Assembly (NCBI RefSeq): GCF_002482385.1
Contig: NZ_DLFW01000048.1
Coordinates: 39,417 to 103,416, forward strand
DNA length: 64,000 bases
From: Dysgonomonas sp. UBA7710
GTDB taxonomy: Bacteria > Bacteroidota > Bacteroidia > Bacteroidales > Dysgonomonadaceae
Reading direction: 5' to 3'
Shown: positions 6,807 to 15,329 of the stretch, one piece after another
How the letters are laid out: every line of letters begins with the position of its first letter
Numbering within the stretch: position 1 is the stretch's first letter
Translations under genes and position numbers: made by a program
The notes under the pieces: generated by a model
Told to the model about the DNA's origin: nothing
The model's database searches: none
Seen by the model: only the letters and a program-made list of their open reading frames with translations

Positions 6807-9152
6807 ATGAAATTTATTTATACATATCTGGTTTTTCTTTTTATGGGTATCAATCTTTCGGCACAATCTTCAATTAAAATCAGCGGATTTATTATGAACG
6901 ATGAAAGAGTACCGATAGAAGCTGTTACAGTTTCGGTTGTAGGGGTTAATAAAGTAACCCGAAGCGACCGGAACGGATACTTTGAACTCATGCTATCAAC
7001 ATCCGGGACTATAACAATCCATATTGATGCTTTAGGCTATTTCCCTATGTCAACACAATTAAGCGTGGATAATAATATGCACCGGGATTTTATTCTTAAA
7101 AAGAATGATATAGAACTGAATGAGGTCACAGTAAGCGCTGATAGCAGGAAAAACTTTCAAATGAAATCATCTCTGAATATCGTTAAGGCCGATAAATCAT
7201 ATATTGAAGATAATTTCTCGGGAAGTCTGATGCAAAGTTTAGAGAAAATACCGGGTGTCAGAGCAATGACTATCGGTTCGGGGCAATCAAAACCGGCTAT
7301 CAGAGGATTTGGCTTTAACAGGATGATGGTTACCGAAAATGGGATCAAACACGAAGGACAGCAATGGGGTGAGGATCACGGATTGGAAATAGACCAGTTT
7401 TCGGTCGATGATATTGAAATTCTAAAAGGCCCGGGTTCGTTATTGTATGGTGGCGACGCCATAGGTGGAGTAATAAGTTTACGTAATAATTATATTCCTT
7501 CAACCAAAACCGAAGGGAATATAAATTTCTACGGAAGAAGCAATAATGAATCGCTTGGTTTTTCCGGTCTGATAGCCGGACGAAACAATAAGTTTTATTA
7601 TAAAGTTAATGCCACCTATGTAGATTATGGTGATTATAAAGTCCCTACTGATAGTATACAGTACTATTCTTATTATATAAAGCTCAAAGATAGACGATTA
7701 CGGAATACAGCCGGGAGAGATCAAAATGCAGGAGTTACACTGGGATACATAAATGAGAAATTTCGCAGTAACTTTCTGATATCGGATGTATATTCAAAGA
7801 GCGGCTTCTTTGCCGATGCGCATGGCCTGGAGGTACACATGTCCGGTATTGATTACGACAAATCCTCTAGGGATATTGATTTACCCTACCATTCGGTTAA
7901 TCACTTCAAGGTAATCAACAACTCCCATTTACAGCTGGGAACACTGCATCTTGAAGGTAATTTTGCTTATCAGAACAATCTGAGAAAAGAATTGTCAGAG
8001 CCTGTATCACACGGATATATGCCTATCCCGTCCGATGCGTTGGAGCGTAAGTTTAATAAAAATACATATACATCCAATATCTTATTTAAACTGCCAATAA
8101 AGAATAAGCACAGTTTACAAGGTGGAATTAATTCGGAATATCAGCATAACTCAAGAGATGGATGGGGGTTTATTATTCCTGATTTTCGAACAACCAATAT
8201 AGGAGTTTTTCTCTATGATCGTTATTCCTTATCAGAAAGCTTAATTATTAATTCCGGAATACGGATAGACAGGACGAAGATTCATACAGACAGTTATCAC
8301 GACTGGTATCAAACACCTGTGGAAAATGGAGACTGGGTATATAAGGAACGGGCTGCCAACCTGAAAAGGAGTTTCAATAGCTTCACCTGGTCGGTAGGCA
8401 TTAATTACAATAAAGATAATTGGATGCTTAAAGCCAATGCAGGTAAAAGTTTCCGCGCTCCTACTCCAAAAGAGCTGGGGTCTGATGGGGTGAACTATCA
8501 CATATTCCGCTACGAAAAAGGGGATAAGAACCTGAATCCGGAAGAATCTTATCAGATAGATATGGGTATCAATTGGAAAAATGATGTCTTGGATATCCGG
8601 TTGGAGCCTTACTTGAATTATTTTCCCAACTATATTTATTTGAATCCGACATCGGGATATTATGAAGGTTTACAGATGTATTACTATACACAGGCAAAAA
8701 TAATAAGATATGGATTTGAGACCAGTCTGGAATACAAACTAAATCATCAGATCACATTGGGAATAGAAGGCGAGTACTTATATGCCGAACAACTTTCAGG
8801 CGATAAGAAAGGATATACGCTTCCCTTCTCTCCTCCATGGTCTTCCAATTTTATTGTTGCTTATCATCCTCAAAATAAGATATTCGGAACAGATGGAAAT
8901 ATCCGGCTGGAATATAATATTGTAGGTTCTCAAAACAGAATAGTACCTCCTGAAAACAAAACAAAAGGATACCAGACGATAAATCTGTCGTTGGGGCGTA
9001 GCTGGCAGATAAACCGAAACCAAATAAAATTACGTCTGCAGGGGCAAAATCTATTGAATAGGAGGTATTACGACCATACAAGTTATTATCGGCTGATAGA
9101 TGTTCCGGAACCGGGACGAAATATATCAATTATGATCGGATATAATTTTTAA
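6807..9152 (+). CDS. TonB-dependent outer-membrane receptor, probable metal importer
   Basis: A 781-residue receptor. The signal peptide ends at LSAQ (residue 20). A carboxypeptidase-regulatory-like domain follows (about 22-105, with SVVGVNKVTRSDRNGYFEL). The plug domain covers about 120-230, with KIPGVRAM, KPAIRGFGFNRMMV and VDDIEILKGPGSLLYGGDAIGGVI. The 22-strand barrel ends in IMIGYNF, with the terminal Phe needed for insertion. The plug contains EGQQWGEDHGLEID, a His/Asp/Glu-rich stretch also seen in ZnuD-like zinc receptors. The family match is firm. The ion is inferred from its place after two COG0523 genes and before the HxH lipoprotein genes. Confidence 0.9.
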   Translation: MKFIYTYLVFLFMGINLSAQSSIKISGFIMNDERVPIEAVTVSVVGVNKVTRSDRNGYFELMLSTSGTITIHIDALGYFPMSTQLSVDNNMHRDFILKKNDIELNEVTVSADSRKNFQMKSSLNIVKADKSYIEDNFSGSLMQSLEKIPGVRAMTIGSGQSKPAIRGFGFNRMMVTENGIKHEGQQWGEDHGLEIDQFSVDDIEILKGPGSLLYGGDAIGGVISLRNNYIPSTKTEGNINFYGRSNNESLGFSGLIAGRNNKFYYKVNATYVDYGDYKVPTDSIQYYSYYIKLKDRRLRNTAGRDQNAGVTLGYINEKFRSNFLISDVYSKSGFFADAHGLEVHMSGIDYDKSSRDIDLPYHSVNHFKVINNSHLQLGTLHLEGNFAYQNNLRKELSEPVSHGYMPIPSDALERKFNKNTYTSNILFKLPIKNKHSLQGGINSEYQHNSRDGWGFIIPDFRTTNIGVFLYDRYSLSESLIINSGIRIDRTKIHTDSYHDWYQTPVENGDWVYKERAANLKRSFNSFTWSVGINYNKDNWMLKANAGKSFRAPTPKELGSDGVNYHIFRYEKGDKNLNPEESYQIDMGINWKNDVLDIRLEPYLNYFPNYIYLNPTSGYYEGLQMYYYTQAKIIRYGFETSLEYKLNHQITLGIEGEYLYAEQLSGDKKGYTLPFSPPWSSNFIVAYHPQNKIFGTDGNIRLEYNIVGSQNRIVPPENKTKGYQTINLSLGRSWQINRNQIKLRLQGQNLLNRRYYDHTSYYRLIDVPEPGRNISIMIGYNF

Positions 9153-9215
9153 ATGAATACACTTAATATTTTTATTTTCTAACCGGGCATATACAGCCTA
9201 CTTAATTAATGTATT

Positions 9216-10319
9216 ATGAAACAAAAATTTTTATGGGGAGCAATCCTTCTTTTAAACATGTCCTTACTAGTTTTTTCGTCTTGTAGTAGTGATGACGATG
9301 ATGACAATCCAGCTAAGCCAACAGTTCAGATATTGGAATTAGGTTCCGGCCACGATTCACCTAATGACCAAACGGCCTATATAGGAACAGATGCGCATAT
9401 TGAAGCTACAATCCTGGCTGAAGGCCTGATAAAAGAAATTGAAGTGGAAATACATCAGATTGATGGTACGTATGAGTTTGGAAAAGTGTATACTGATTCC
9501 AAGTATGTGGGGAATAAAAATGCAACATTCCATGAACATCTGGACATTCCGGCGGATGCTCCGGCAGGAAAATACCATTTACACTTAGTTGTAGTGGATC
9601 AATTTGGACAAACAGCTACGGCTGAATCTGAATTAACTCTCAAAGAAGCAGAAGTGTCTATTTCTATTGACGGGCTTATTTTCGGATCTGGTCATGATTT
9701 TCCGGATGACAAAACCGGATATATCGGTACTGCTCCGGTGATAGAGGCTGCATCTATTAAAGCGGAAAAAGGGATTGACAGGATATTTGTAGAAATTCAC
9801 AGCGAAGGTGGAACTGCTGCTTTTGAATTGGATACGACTTATACCTATGCAGGTGAAACTGAACTAAAAGATTTCCATAAGCACTTACTTATACCTGATA
9901 ATACTCCTGCCGGGGATTACCACCTTCACTTCCAAGTATATGATAAAAGCGGAAAGTCTCTTGAAAAATCGATGGATATAGAAGTTAAAGAAACAGGGAT
10001 TGCTATATCCGGCTTAGAAATAGGAAGCAATAATTCAGCCGTAGCATCTAACATTCATACCGAGTTTAAAGTGAATGCAACACATCCGTTAAAATCTATT
10101 CGCGTGCGTGTCTATAAAGCAGAAACTCCAACAACTTATGTACTCAATGAAACGTATGTTGATGAATTTGCAACAGGTGATGTAAAAGAATATACTTTTC
10201 ATAAACACTTGAAGGCAACCGGAGCTGCTGTTGGAGAGTATATAATTGAAATAAGGATAAATGATGCTAAAGGTGCCAATAAAACTATAAAAGATAAACT
10301 TACTATTACAGGAGAATAA
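9216..10319 (+). CDS. surface lipoprotein with three DUF4625-type His-rich domains
   Basis: A 367-residue lipoprotein. Its lipobox ends at Cys23 and is followed by SSDDDDD, the Bacteroidetes signal for export to the cell surface. Three repeats follow, about residues 35-143, 150-257 and 262-366. Repeats 1 and 2 each carry GSGHD (His 46, 160) and a paired HxH set: HEHL plus YHLHL (His 106, 108, 121, 123) and HKHL plus YHLHF (His 221, 223, 236, 238). Repeat 3 keeps HKHL (329, 331) but has lost both the GSGHD His and the second HxH. The His pairs make a good metal site, so it may capture Zn for the upstream receptor. It is probably the same transcript, 63 bases downstream. Confidence 0.8.
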   Translation: MKQKFLWGAILLLNMSLLVFSSCSSDDDDDNPAKPTVQILELGSGHDSPNDQTAYIGTDAHIEATILAEGLIKEIEVEIHQIDGTYEFGKVYTDSKYVGNKNATFHEHLDIPADAPAGKYHLHLVVVDQFGQTATAESELTLKEAEVSISIDGLIFGSGHDFPDDKTGYIGTAPVIEAASIKAEKGIDRIFVEIHSEGGTAAFELDTTYTYAGETELKDFHKHLLIPDNTPAGDYHLHFQVYDKSGKSLEKSMDIEVKETGIAISGLEIGSNNSAVASNIHTEFKVNATHPLKSIRVRVYKAETPTTYVLNETYVDEFATGDVKEYTFHKHLKATGAAVGEYIIEIRINDAKGANKTIKDKLTITGE

Positions 10320-10353
10320 TTTTGAATAAAAACTATTCGCTTAAAAAAACAGA

Positions 10354-10833
10354 ATGAATAAAAAGATTATACTATTCAGCCTTTTTTGTCTTCTTGCTAT
10401 GGCTTGTAGTAATGATGATGAAGACAGCCGGGATATGGAGAAACCTTCCATAGATATGGGCTTCAAGAATGCTTATCCACAAAATTGTGTGATTTTGTAC
10501 CGGGGGGAAAGCTTCCCTTTCAGGGCAGTATTCACAGATAATGAGGAATTGGGAAATTACAATATCGAAATTCATAATAATTTCGATCATCATTCCCATA
10601 GTACGGATGATGTAGAGTGTGATTTGGAACCAAAGAAAACTCCAGTAAAAGCATTTGTCTATAATCAGGATTTCTCGATTCCTTTAGGAAAAAATATCTT
10701 TGAAGCCGATAATGAAATTTTTATACCAGAGGATGTGGATACTGGAGATTATCATTTTATGGTTCGGCTGACAGATAAAGCCGGATGGCAACAATTAAAA
10801 GCAATAAGTTTAAAAATAAAAGACAGAAATTAA
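10354..10833 (+). CDS. surface lipoprotein, single DUF4625-like domain
   Basis: A 159-residue lipoprotein with lipobox LAMAC (Cys18) followed by SNDDEDS, again an acidic surface-export tail. One domain resembles the repeats of the preceding protein: IEIHNNFDHHSHS (His 74, 79, 80, 82) replaces the HEHL element, and FIPEDVDTGDYHFMVRLTDKAG (shown in part, His 134) corresponds to the PAGxYHxH block. The denser His cluster suggests metal binding of a slightly different geometry. It follows the three-domain protein by 34 bases and is the last gene before a strong hairpin at 10882-10924, so it closes the metal island. Confidence 0.75.
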   Translation: MNKKIILFSLFCLLAMACSNDDEDSRDMEKPSIDMGFKNAYPQNCVILYRGESFPFRAVFTDNEELGNYNIEIHNNFDHHSHSTDDVECDLEPKKTPVKAFVYNQDFSIPLGKNIFEADNEIFIPEDVDTGDYHFMVRLTDKAGWQQLKAISLKIKDRN

Positions 10834-10881
10834 ACCTTTATTTTATAATTCAGACTTCAGTATTAGAATTAATATAACAAT

Positions 10882-10924
10882 TCATATATAGCTATTTATA
10901 AGAGTTGTAAATAGCTATATATGA
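10882..10924. terminator. long hairpin closing the metal island
   Basis: A perfect 17-base inverted repeat (10882-10898 and 10908-10924, each half containing ATATAGCTATTTA or its complement) with a 9-base loop. It follows the last lipoprotein gene by about 50 bases. It is AT-rich and lacks a clean T-run, so it is a less typical terminator or mRNA-stabilising stem. Confidence 0.55.
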
Positions 10925-11039
10925 CTAATAAACCGAATGCTTAATATTCCTATTTCTTATATTCATTGATACCTAATTATCGTTATTTTAACAGGAATTA
11001 TCACAAATAATGGGGATTTAATTTAGTTTCTGTAACTTC

Positions 11040-11047
11040 TACCTTTG
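11040..11047 (+). promoter_or_regulatory. -7 promoter element of methyltransferase gene
   Basis: TACCTTTG matches TAnnTTTG and ends 24 bases before the ATG at 11072. The -33 region is weak (TTTAA-type sequence about 20 bases upstream). Confidence 0.5.
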
Positions 11048-11071
11048 TAAGGTACTAATCATATATAAATT

Positions 11072-11905
11072 ATGAGAAAATTAGTTCCCTCCATCAGTGA
11101 TAATATAGCTGATACACTTTTCATCACTGTCTATATGAGAGCTTTAGACGCCCAACAGAAAAATCCTGTTTTGGGAGACAGTAAGAGTTTAGAATTGATG
11201 AACATGGTAGATTATCCATTTGAAAAATATTCGGGAATCAAAACAATGAGTCGTCTGGGAACCTGCGTCCGTCTGAAATATATTGACAACGAGTTGGAAA
11301 AGTTTATTTCTACTCATAAAAACACAATTGTTGTAAATATCGGTTGTGGCTTAGATGATAGATATAACCGGATAAAGAATGCATCTGAAGCAGTTTTTTA
11401 TGAATTGGATATTCCTGAATCCATTCAATTACGGCAACAGTTAATCCCTGTACGAAAGAATCAATCTTTAATATCTGGGTCTGCTTTTGAAATAGATTGG
11501 CTGGATAAATTGAAAGAAAAACACTCAGATAATCACTTTATTTTTATAGCAGAAGGTGTGTTTATGTACTTCCCGGAAGAAATGGTTAGAAATTTGCTAA
11601 CAGCTATATCAAAACGCTTTCCGGGAGCATCCATTATTTTCGACGGATTATCCGGGTATCTTAGCCGGCATTCGGATAAGCATGATACCCTGCGAAAGTC
11701 AAAAGCAATTTTTGCCTGGGGATTTGATAACAACCAGATATTTAAAGAATGGCATCCTAATTTAAAATTAGATAAGGTATTTTATATTATGCATGGTATG
11801 CGACCATATAATTTTATGGTTCGCTTGCTAAGTTATATTCCCGTTTTTGGAAAAGGATCTAAAATTGTCTCGTTGAGTGTTACTTCTGACCAGAAAAAAA
11901 ATTGA
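11072..11905 (+). CDS. class I SAM methyltransferase, leucine carboxyl methyltransferase family
   Basis: A 277-residue cytosolic protein of the PPM1/LCM (TcmP-like) O-methyltransferase family. Motif I is VVNIGCGLDDR near residue 90, the acidic motif II YELDIPE follows, and IAEGVFMYFPEE is the family post-motif. The N-terminal part (ISDNIADTLFITVYMRA, MSRLGTCVRLKYID) is also typical. These enzymes methylate carboxyl or hydroxyl groups of small molecules; bacterial members are mostly uncharacterised, so I assign no substrate. It stands alone with its own promoter and 437 gene-free bases behind it. Confidence 0.82.
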   Translation: MRKLVPSISDNIADTLFITVYMRALDAQQKNPVLGDSKSLELMNMVDYPFEKYSGIKTMSRLGTCVRLKYIDNELEKFISTHKNTIVVNIGCGLDDRYNRIKNASEAVFYELDIPESIQLRQQLIPVRKNQSLISGSAFEIDWLDKLKEKHSDNHFIFIAEGVFMYFPEEMVRNLLTAISKRFPGASIIFDGLSGYLSRHSDKHDTLRKSKAIFAWGFDNNQIFKEWHPNLKLDKVFYIMHGMRPYNFMVRLLSYIPVFGKGSKIVSLSVTSDQKKN

Positions 11906-12277
11906 AGTTGAAATAGTTTTTTATAAAGAATAGAATATCATGATTGTATTTCCGGAGAGAAAATATCTATTTGAATTATCATTCATGGATAAATAGGAAC
12001 AGTTAGTGAAACTCTTATATTTATGTATGTCTCTGAATAATATTTCTAAGTATTAATTGAAAAATTAAAGTGAACGCTGTATAAAAAGAAGAATCTAAAC
12101 ATGTAACCTGAACTCGCATTATTGAATTTAAAGATAAAGAGAAGATTCACAAATTATAAAGACATTATTCCTGTTTATATTTCTATGGCCAGGTAATATT
12201 GACAAACTCATATACGAATTAAATAAGCATTTTGATTAGTATTTTTCATTGCTTTTTTCTCTCATTCTCTAAAAAAT
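11906..12277. other. gene-free stretch
   Basis: No open frame with a start, RNA gene or clear repeat was seen here. It separates the methyltransferase gene from the terminator of the small secreted-protein gene. AT content is high. An unrecognised small RNA cannot be excluded. Confidence 0.5.
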
Positions 12278-12306
12278 AAAAGGAAATGCTGAAAGCATTT
12301 CCTTTT
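12278..12306 (-). terminator. Rho-independent terminator
   Basis: Arms AAAAGGAAATGC (12278-12289) and GCATTTCCTTTT (12295-12306) with loop TGAAA. Flanking A-runs on the left give a T-rich tail on the minus strand, so it ends the gene at 12343-12678. Confidence 0.85.
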
Positions 12307-12342
12307 ATCTACTAAAATTGTCAGATGTAGATTGGGTATAAT

Positions 12343-12678
12343 TTATTCGGCAGCAGTTTCTACATATTCCTTACCTTCGTCATCCAAAATAACAACTTTA
12401 ATGCTTTCATCTGATTTTGAAGATAAAGTTACTTTAGTAAGTTTCTTATCTGCATTGTAGGCCAGAGCTGTGACATTATATGATTCTGTGTACCCTTGAA
12501 TAGCAGCTTGTACTTTCTCGTTCAAATCTTCTAACTTCACGTCCACATATCCGTCATCATTTGCTTGACTAACAGCAACGACTGCATTATTCTCAACTGA
12601 TAAACTTTGTACATTTGCAAAAGCTGATGTTCCAAAAACTATCGCAATGGCTAACATCATTAATTTCATTGTTTTCAT
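12343..12678 (-). CDS. small secreted protein, PepSY/BLIP-like
   Basis: A 111-residue protein with signal peptide MKTMKLMMLAIAIVFGTSAFA. The mature part, about 90 residues, is acidic, with VDVKLEDLNEKVQAAIQGY, YNVTALAYNADKKLTKVTL and IKVVILDDEGKEYVE. This alternation of a helix ending 'VxxAIxxY' and a strand with 'YDxxxKLTKVT' resembles small secreted Bacteroidetes proteins with a PepSY-like/BLIP-like fold. No enzymatic motif is visible. It is transcribed away from the hybrid kinase gene and shares its 272-base upstream region, so it may be a target of that two-component system. It ends at a strong terminator. Confidence 0.7.
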   Translation of the reverse strand: MKTMKLMMLAIAIVFGTSAFANVQSLSVENNAVVAVSQANDDGYVDVKLEDLNEKVQAAIQGYTESYNVTALAYNADKKLTKVTLSSKSDESIKVVILDDEGKEYVETAAE

Positions 12679-12847
12679 GTCTCCAAATTTTTAAATTACT
12701 ATTAATAAGTATAAATGTGTAAACTTCCGTTACATTATACAATTTGCAATAGGTATGCCAAAAAGACCATAAATATTCTTTGTTTTTGTAATGCTCCGTA
12801 AATCAGTGCGATATGTGAATGTTGTTAATCAGATAGCAGAAATGAAA

Positions 12848-12888
12848 CTGTGGAACTGTGGAAAATTTCCACAATTTAGACTGTGGAA
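12848..12888. promoter_or_regulatory. CTGTGGAA array with 17-base palindrome
   Basis: CTGTGGAA occurs three times (12848-12855, 12856-12863, 12881-12888). A reversed copy, TTCCACA, at 12867-12873 makes a perfect odd palindrome TGTGGAAA-A-TTTCCACA at 12857-12873. The array lies in the divergent region between the small secreted-protein gene and the hybrid kinase gene. Clustered direct and inverted half-sites suggest binding of a dimeric regulator, perhaps the NtrC-type protein encoded at 15326-16636. Confidence 0.55.
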
Positions 12889-12950
12889 AACTAAATAGAA
12901 TTATTATTTGTTCGTTTTATATATGTATAATAGAAATAAATAATAAAAGG

Positions 12951-15329
12951 ATGTCAGAAACTCCCGAAAAAAATATAAGATTCAAAGCTATATTGATATA
13001 TGTAATTGTTGCTTTTATTTGTGGCGGAATGCTTATTTATATATATAAACTAAGAGATGACATTGATGATCAAAAGAGAAGTATTTCACAGTACTATAAA
13101 GAGCTATCATTAGTCAACGAACTGATTGATTCTGTAAATGCATCGCAATCGGAAGTAAATATGTATGTGTCTACAAAGCAAATAAGGCATTATAAATCCT
13201 TCAATGAAAGCCTGAATATCGTCGAACAGCTAATGGATTCTCTTAGTCATATAAATCCATTACACAACGATAAATTACAACAAATTAATCACCTTTTGGT
13301 AAAAAAAGGGGTAATTGTTTCAAATTTGAATAAACAATTTAATAATAAAAATCCCATAGAATCAATAAATGAAATATTAAAAGAAATCGATCCTGTTATC
13401 AAAAAAGATACTGTCTTGGTCACTACAACGGTACAGGATACTATAATTTATTCGGGGCCCCAAAAAGGCTTCTGGAGGAAACTGGGGGAATTGTTTTCTT
13501 CTTCAAAAGGGGCCGATACTGTGACTTCAATTACTACAGCCAGGTTGGATACATTGACTGTGCCGAAAAACGATACACTCCATGTAGTTACAGAGGTTAC
13601 AGAAATAGCAGAACAAGCCAAAGACGACTATGTAAAAAGAATTATATCTATCGAAAAAAATCTAAGCAGCCTAATTGTAGCAGATCAGGAAATTTCTTCT
13701 GAAATCACTACATTACTAATTGGCTTGTATAACCAAACTGTTCAGGCGAGACTTGATGAAATTCAGAAAAGCGAACAACTGATACGTAATAATAATACTT
13801 ATTCTATAATAAGTAGTATCGTTTCTCTTATCTTGATTTTTATATTTATATCACTCATAATAAGTGATGTAAATAAGAGTTATAGACTGCGAAAGAATGT
13901 AGAACGGGCAAACCTGAGGATTAAGCAAATTATGGATAGTCGTCATAAATTGTTACTATCTATTTCTCATGATATTAAAACGCCTCTTAATTCTATACTA
14001 GGAACGTTAGAATTAAAAGAAACAAGCAATGGGTTTCTACATGATGAAGTGCGCACGATGAAAGATTCGGGAGAATATATCCTTGCTTTGCTAGGTAACC
14101 TATTGGAATTTTCGAGTATTGAACAAGGTACTTCGAATATATCGAATCGTATCTTTAATCTACATGCCCTATGTCAGCAGACAGTTGAAATGTTTATTCC
14201 TCTTGCAAACAAGAAGAATCTTACATTGGCCTATTCGTTTGACTTCGATAAAAATTTGATATTGTCGTCCGATTCTTTAAAAATTAAACAAATACTAATA
14301 AATATATTATCTAATTCAATTAAATATACATTAGAGGGTTTCATTCAGTTTAATGTAAAATATTCTGATTCCGGATTATATTGTACTATAGAGGATACAG
14401 GCGTAGGTATTCCTGAAAATCAAATCAAAAATATATTTCAGCCATTTAGCCGGGTTGATCAAAATTCACATTTGTCGGAAGGTTCAGGATTTGGAATGTA
14501 TGTCGTAAAAGGTTTGGTCGATTTATTTCAGGGAAATATAAAAGTTACTTCGGAAGAAGGGAAGGGAACCAGAACTGAAATATCTATTCCGGTAAGTGAA
14601 GTTTCTATAAATGAAACTTTTATTCCTAAGAGAATATTAATAGTAGACGATGATATATCTTATTTGATAATTATTCGCAATATGTTATCAGACTTAGGGC
14701 ATATACCTTCTATGTGTGGTAATATAGCAGATTTTGAAAATATAATAACAGAAATCAATCAATATGATGAGATATTGACGGATATGGAAATGGAGAATTT
14801 TAATGGAATTGATGTTTTAAACAGGATAAAATATAGTGGAATAAATATACCGGTTACAGTCGTTACGGCCCGGGAAGATATTAATAATGATGATTTTATA
14901 AGAATGGGATTTAAAGCCTATATTAAGAAACCGATTTCAACCTGTGACTTAAAGTTACTGTTCGGAGGACAAATAAAAGATGAAAGAGTAGCAGGCTTTA
15001 GTTCGCTTAATAAAATGCTGGAAGAAGATTCCGATGCATTGCATGAGGTTCTAACATCTTTTGTCGATTCTACAACAGAAAATATCGGCAAACTTAAACA
15101 GGCCGTACTCAATAGTGATTATAACATGGCTCAGTTTATTAGCCATAAAATGCAGCCGATGTTTATACAGGTCGGAGCAGTTGAGAAGTTAGATATATTG
15201 AAGAAACTGGACGCACACCGTTTAGATGGAATGTCAATGTATCCCGGATGGGAGGATGATGTACTTGAACTTATTGAATATGCGGAACAGATAATAACTG
15301 AAACTGAAAATTATTTGAAATCTCATTAA
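12951..15329 (+). CDS. hybrid sensor histidine kinase with REC and HPt domains
   Basis: A 792-residue inner-membrane kinase. The open frame reaches back to a GTG at 12858 inside the palindrome, but the ATG at 12951 has AAAAGG upstream and puts TM1 at residues 12-33. A periplasmic sensor region (about 35-280, partly coiled coil) and TM2 (283-305) follow. HisKA has SISHDIKTPLN (His340), and the ATPase domain has ILSNSIKYT, DTGVGIP and GSGFGMYVVK. A receiver domain (RILIVDDD, phospho-acceptor Asp611) and a C-terminal HPt-like domain (ISHKMQ, His732) complete a phosphorelay. The likely final acceptor is the NtrC-type regulator on the other strand, with which it overlaps by 4 bases at the 3' ends. 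Confidence 0.9.
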   Translation: MSETPEKNIRFKAILIYVIVAFICGGMLIYIYKLRDDIDDQKRSISQYYKELSLVNELIDSVNASQSEVNMYVSTKQIRHYKSFNESLNIVEQLMDSLSHINPLHNDKLQQINHLLVKKGVIVSNLNKQFNNKNPIESINEILKEIDPVIKKDTVLVTTTVQDTIIYSGPQKGFWRKLGELFSSSKGADTVTSITTARLDTLTVPKNDTLHVVTEVTEIAEQAKDDYVKRIISIEKNLSSLIVADQEISSEITTLLIGLYNQTVQARLDEIQKSEQLIRNNNTYSIISSIVSLILIFIFISLIISDVNKSYRLRKNVERANLRIKQIMDSRHKLLLSISHDIKTPLNSILGTLELKETSNGFLHDEVRTMKDSGEYILALLGNLLEFSSIEQGTSNISNRIFNLHALCQQTVEMFIPLANKKNLTLAYSFDFDKNLILSSDSLKIKQILINILSNSIKYTLEGFIQFNVKYSDSGLYCTIEDTGVGIPENQIKNIFQPFSRVDQNSHLSEGSGFGMYVVKGLVDLFQGNIKVTSEEGKGTRTEISIPVSEVSINETFIPKRILIVDDDISYLIIIRNMLSDLGHIPSMCGNIADFENIITEINQYDEILTDMEMENFNGIDVLNRIKYSGINIPVTVVTAREDINNDDFIRMGFKAYIKKPISTCDLKLLFGGQIKDERVAGFSSLNKMLEEDSDALHEVLTSFVDSTTENIGKLKQAVLNSDYNMAQFISHKMQPMFIQVGAVEKLDILKKLDAHRLDGMSMYPGWEDDVLELIEYAEQIITETENYLKSH

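Noticed and set aside
12858..12950. Extended GTG start for the hybrid kinase
   Set aside because: It would begin inside the palindrome array and add residues before TM1; the ATG at 12951 has a ribosome site and gives the expected topology.
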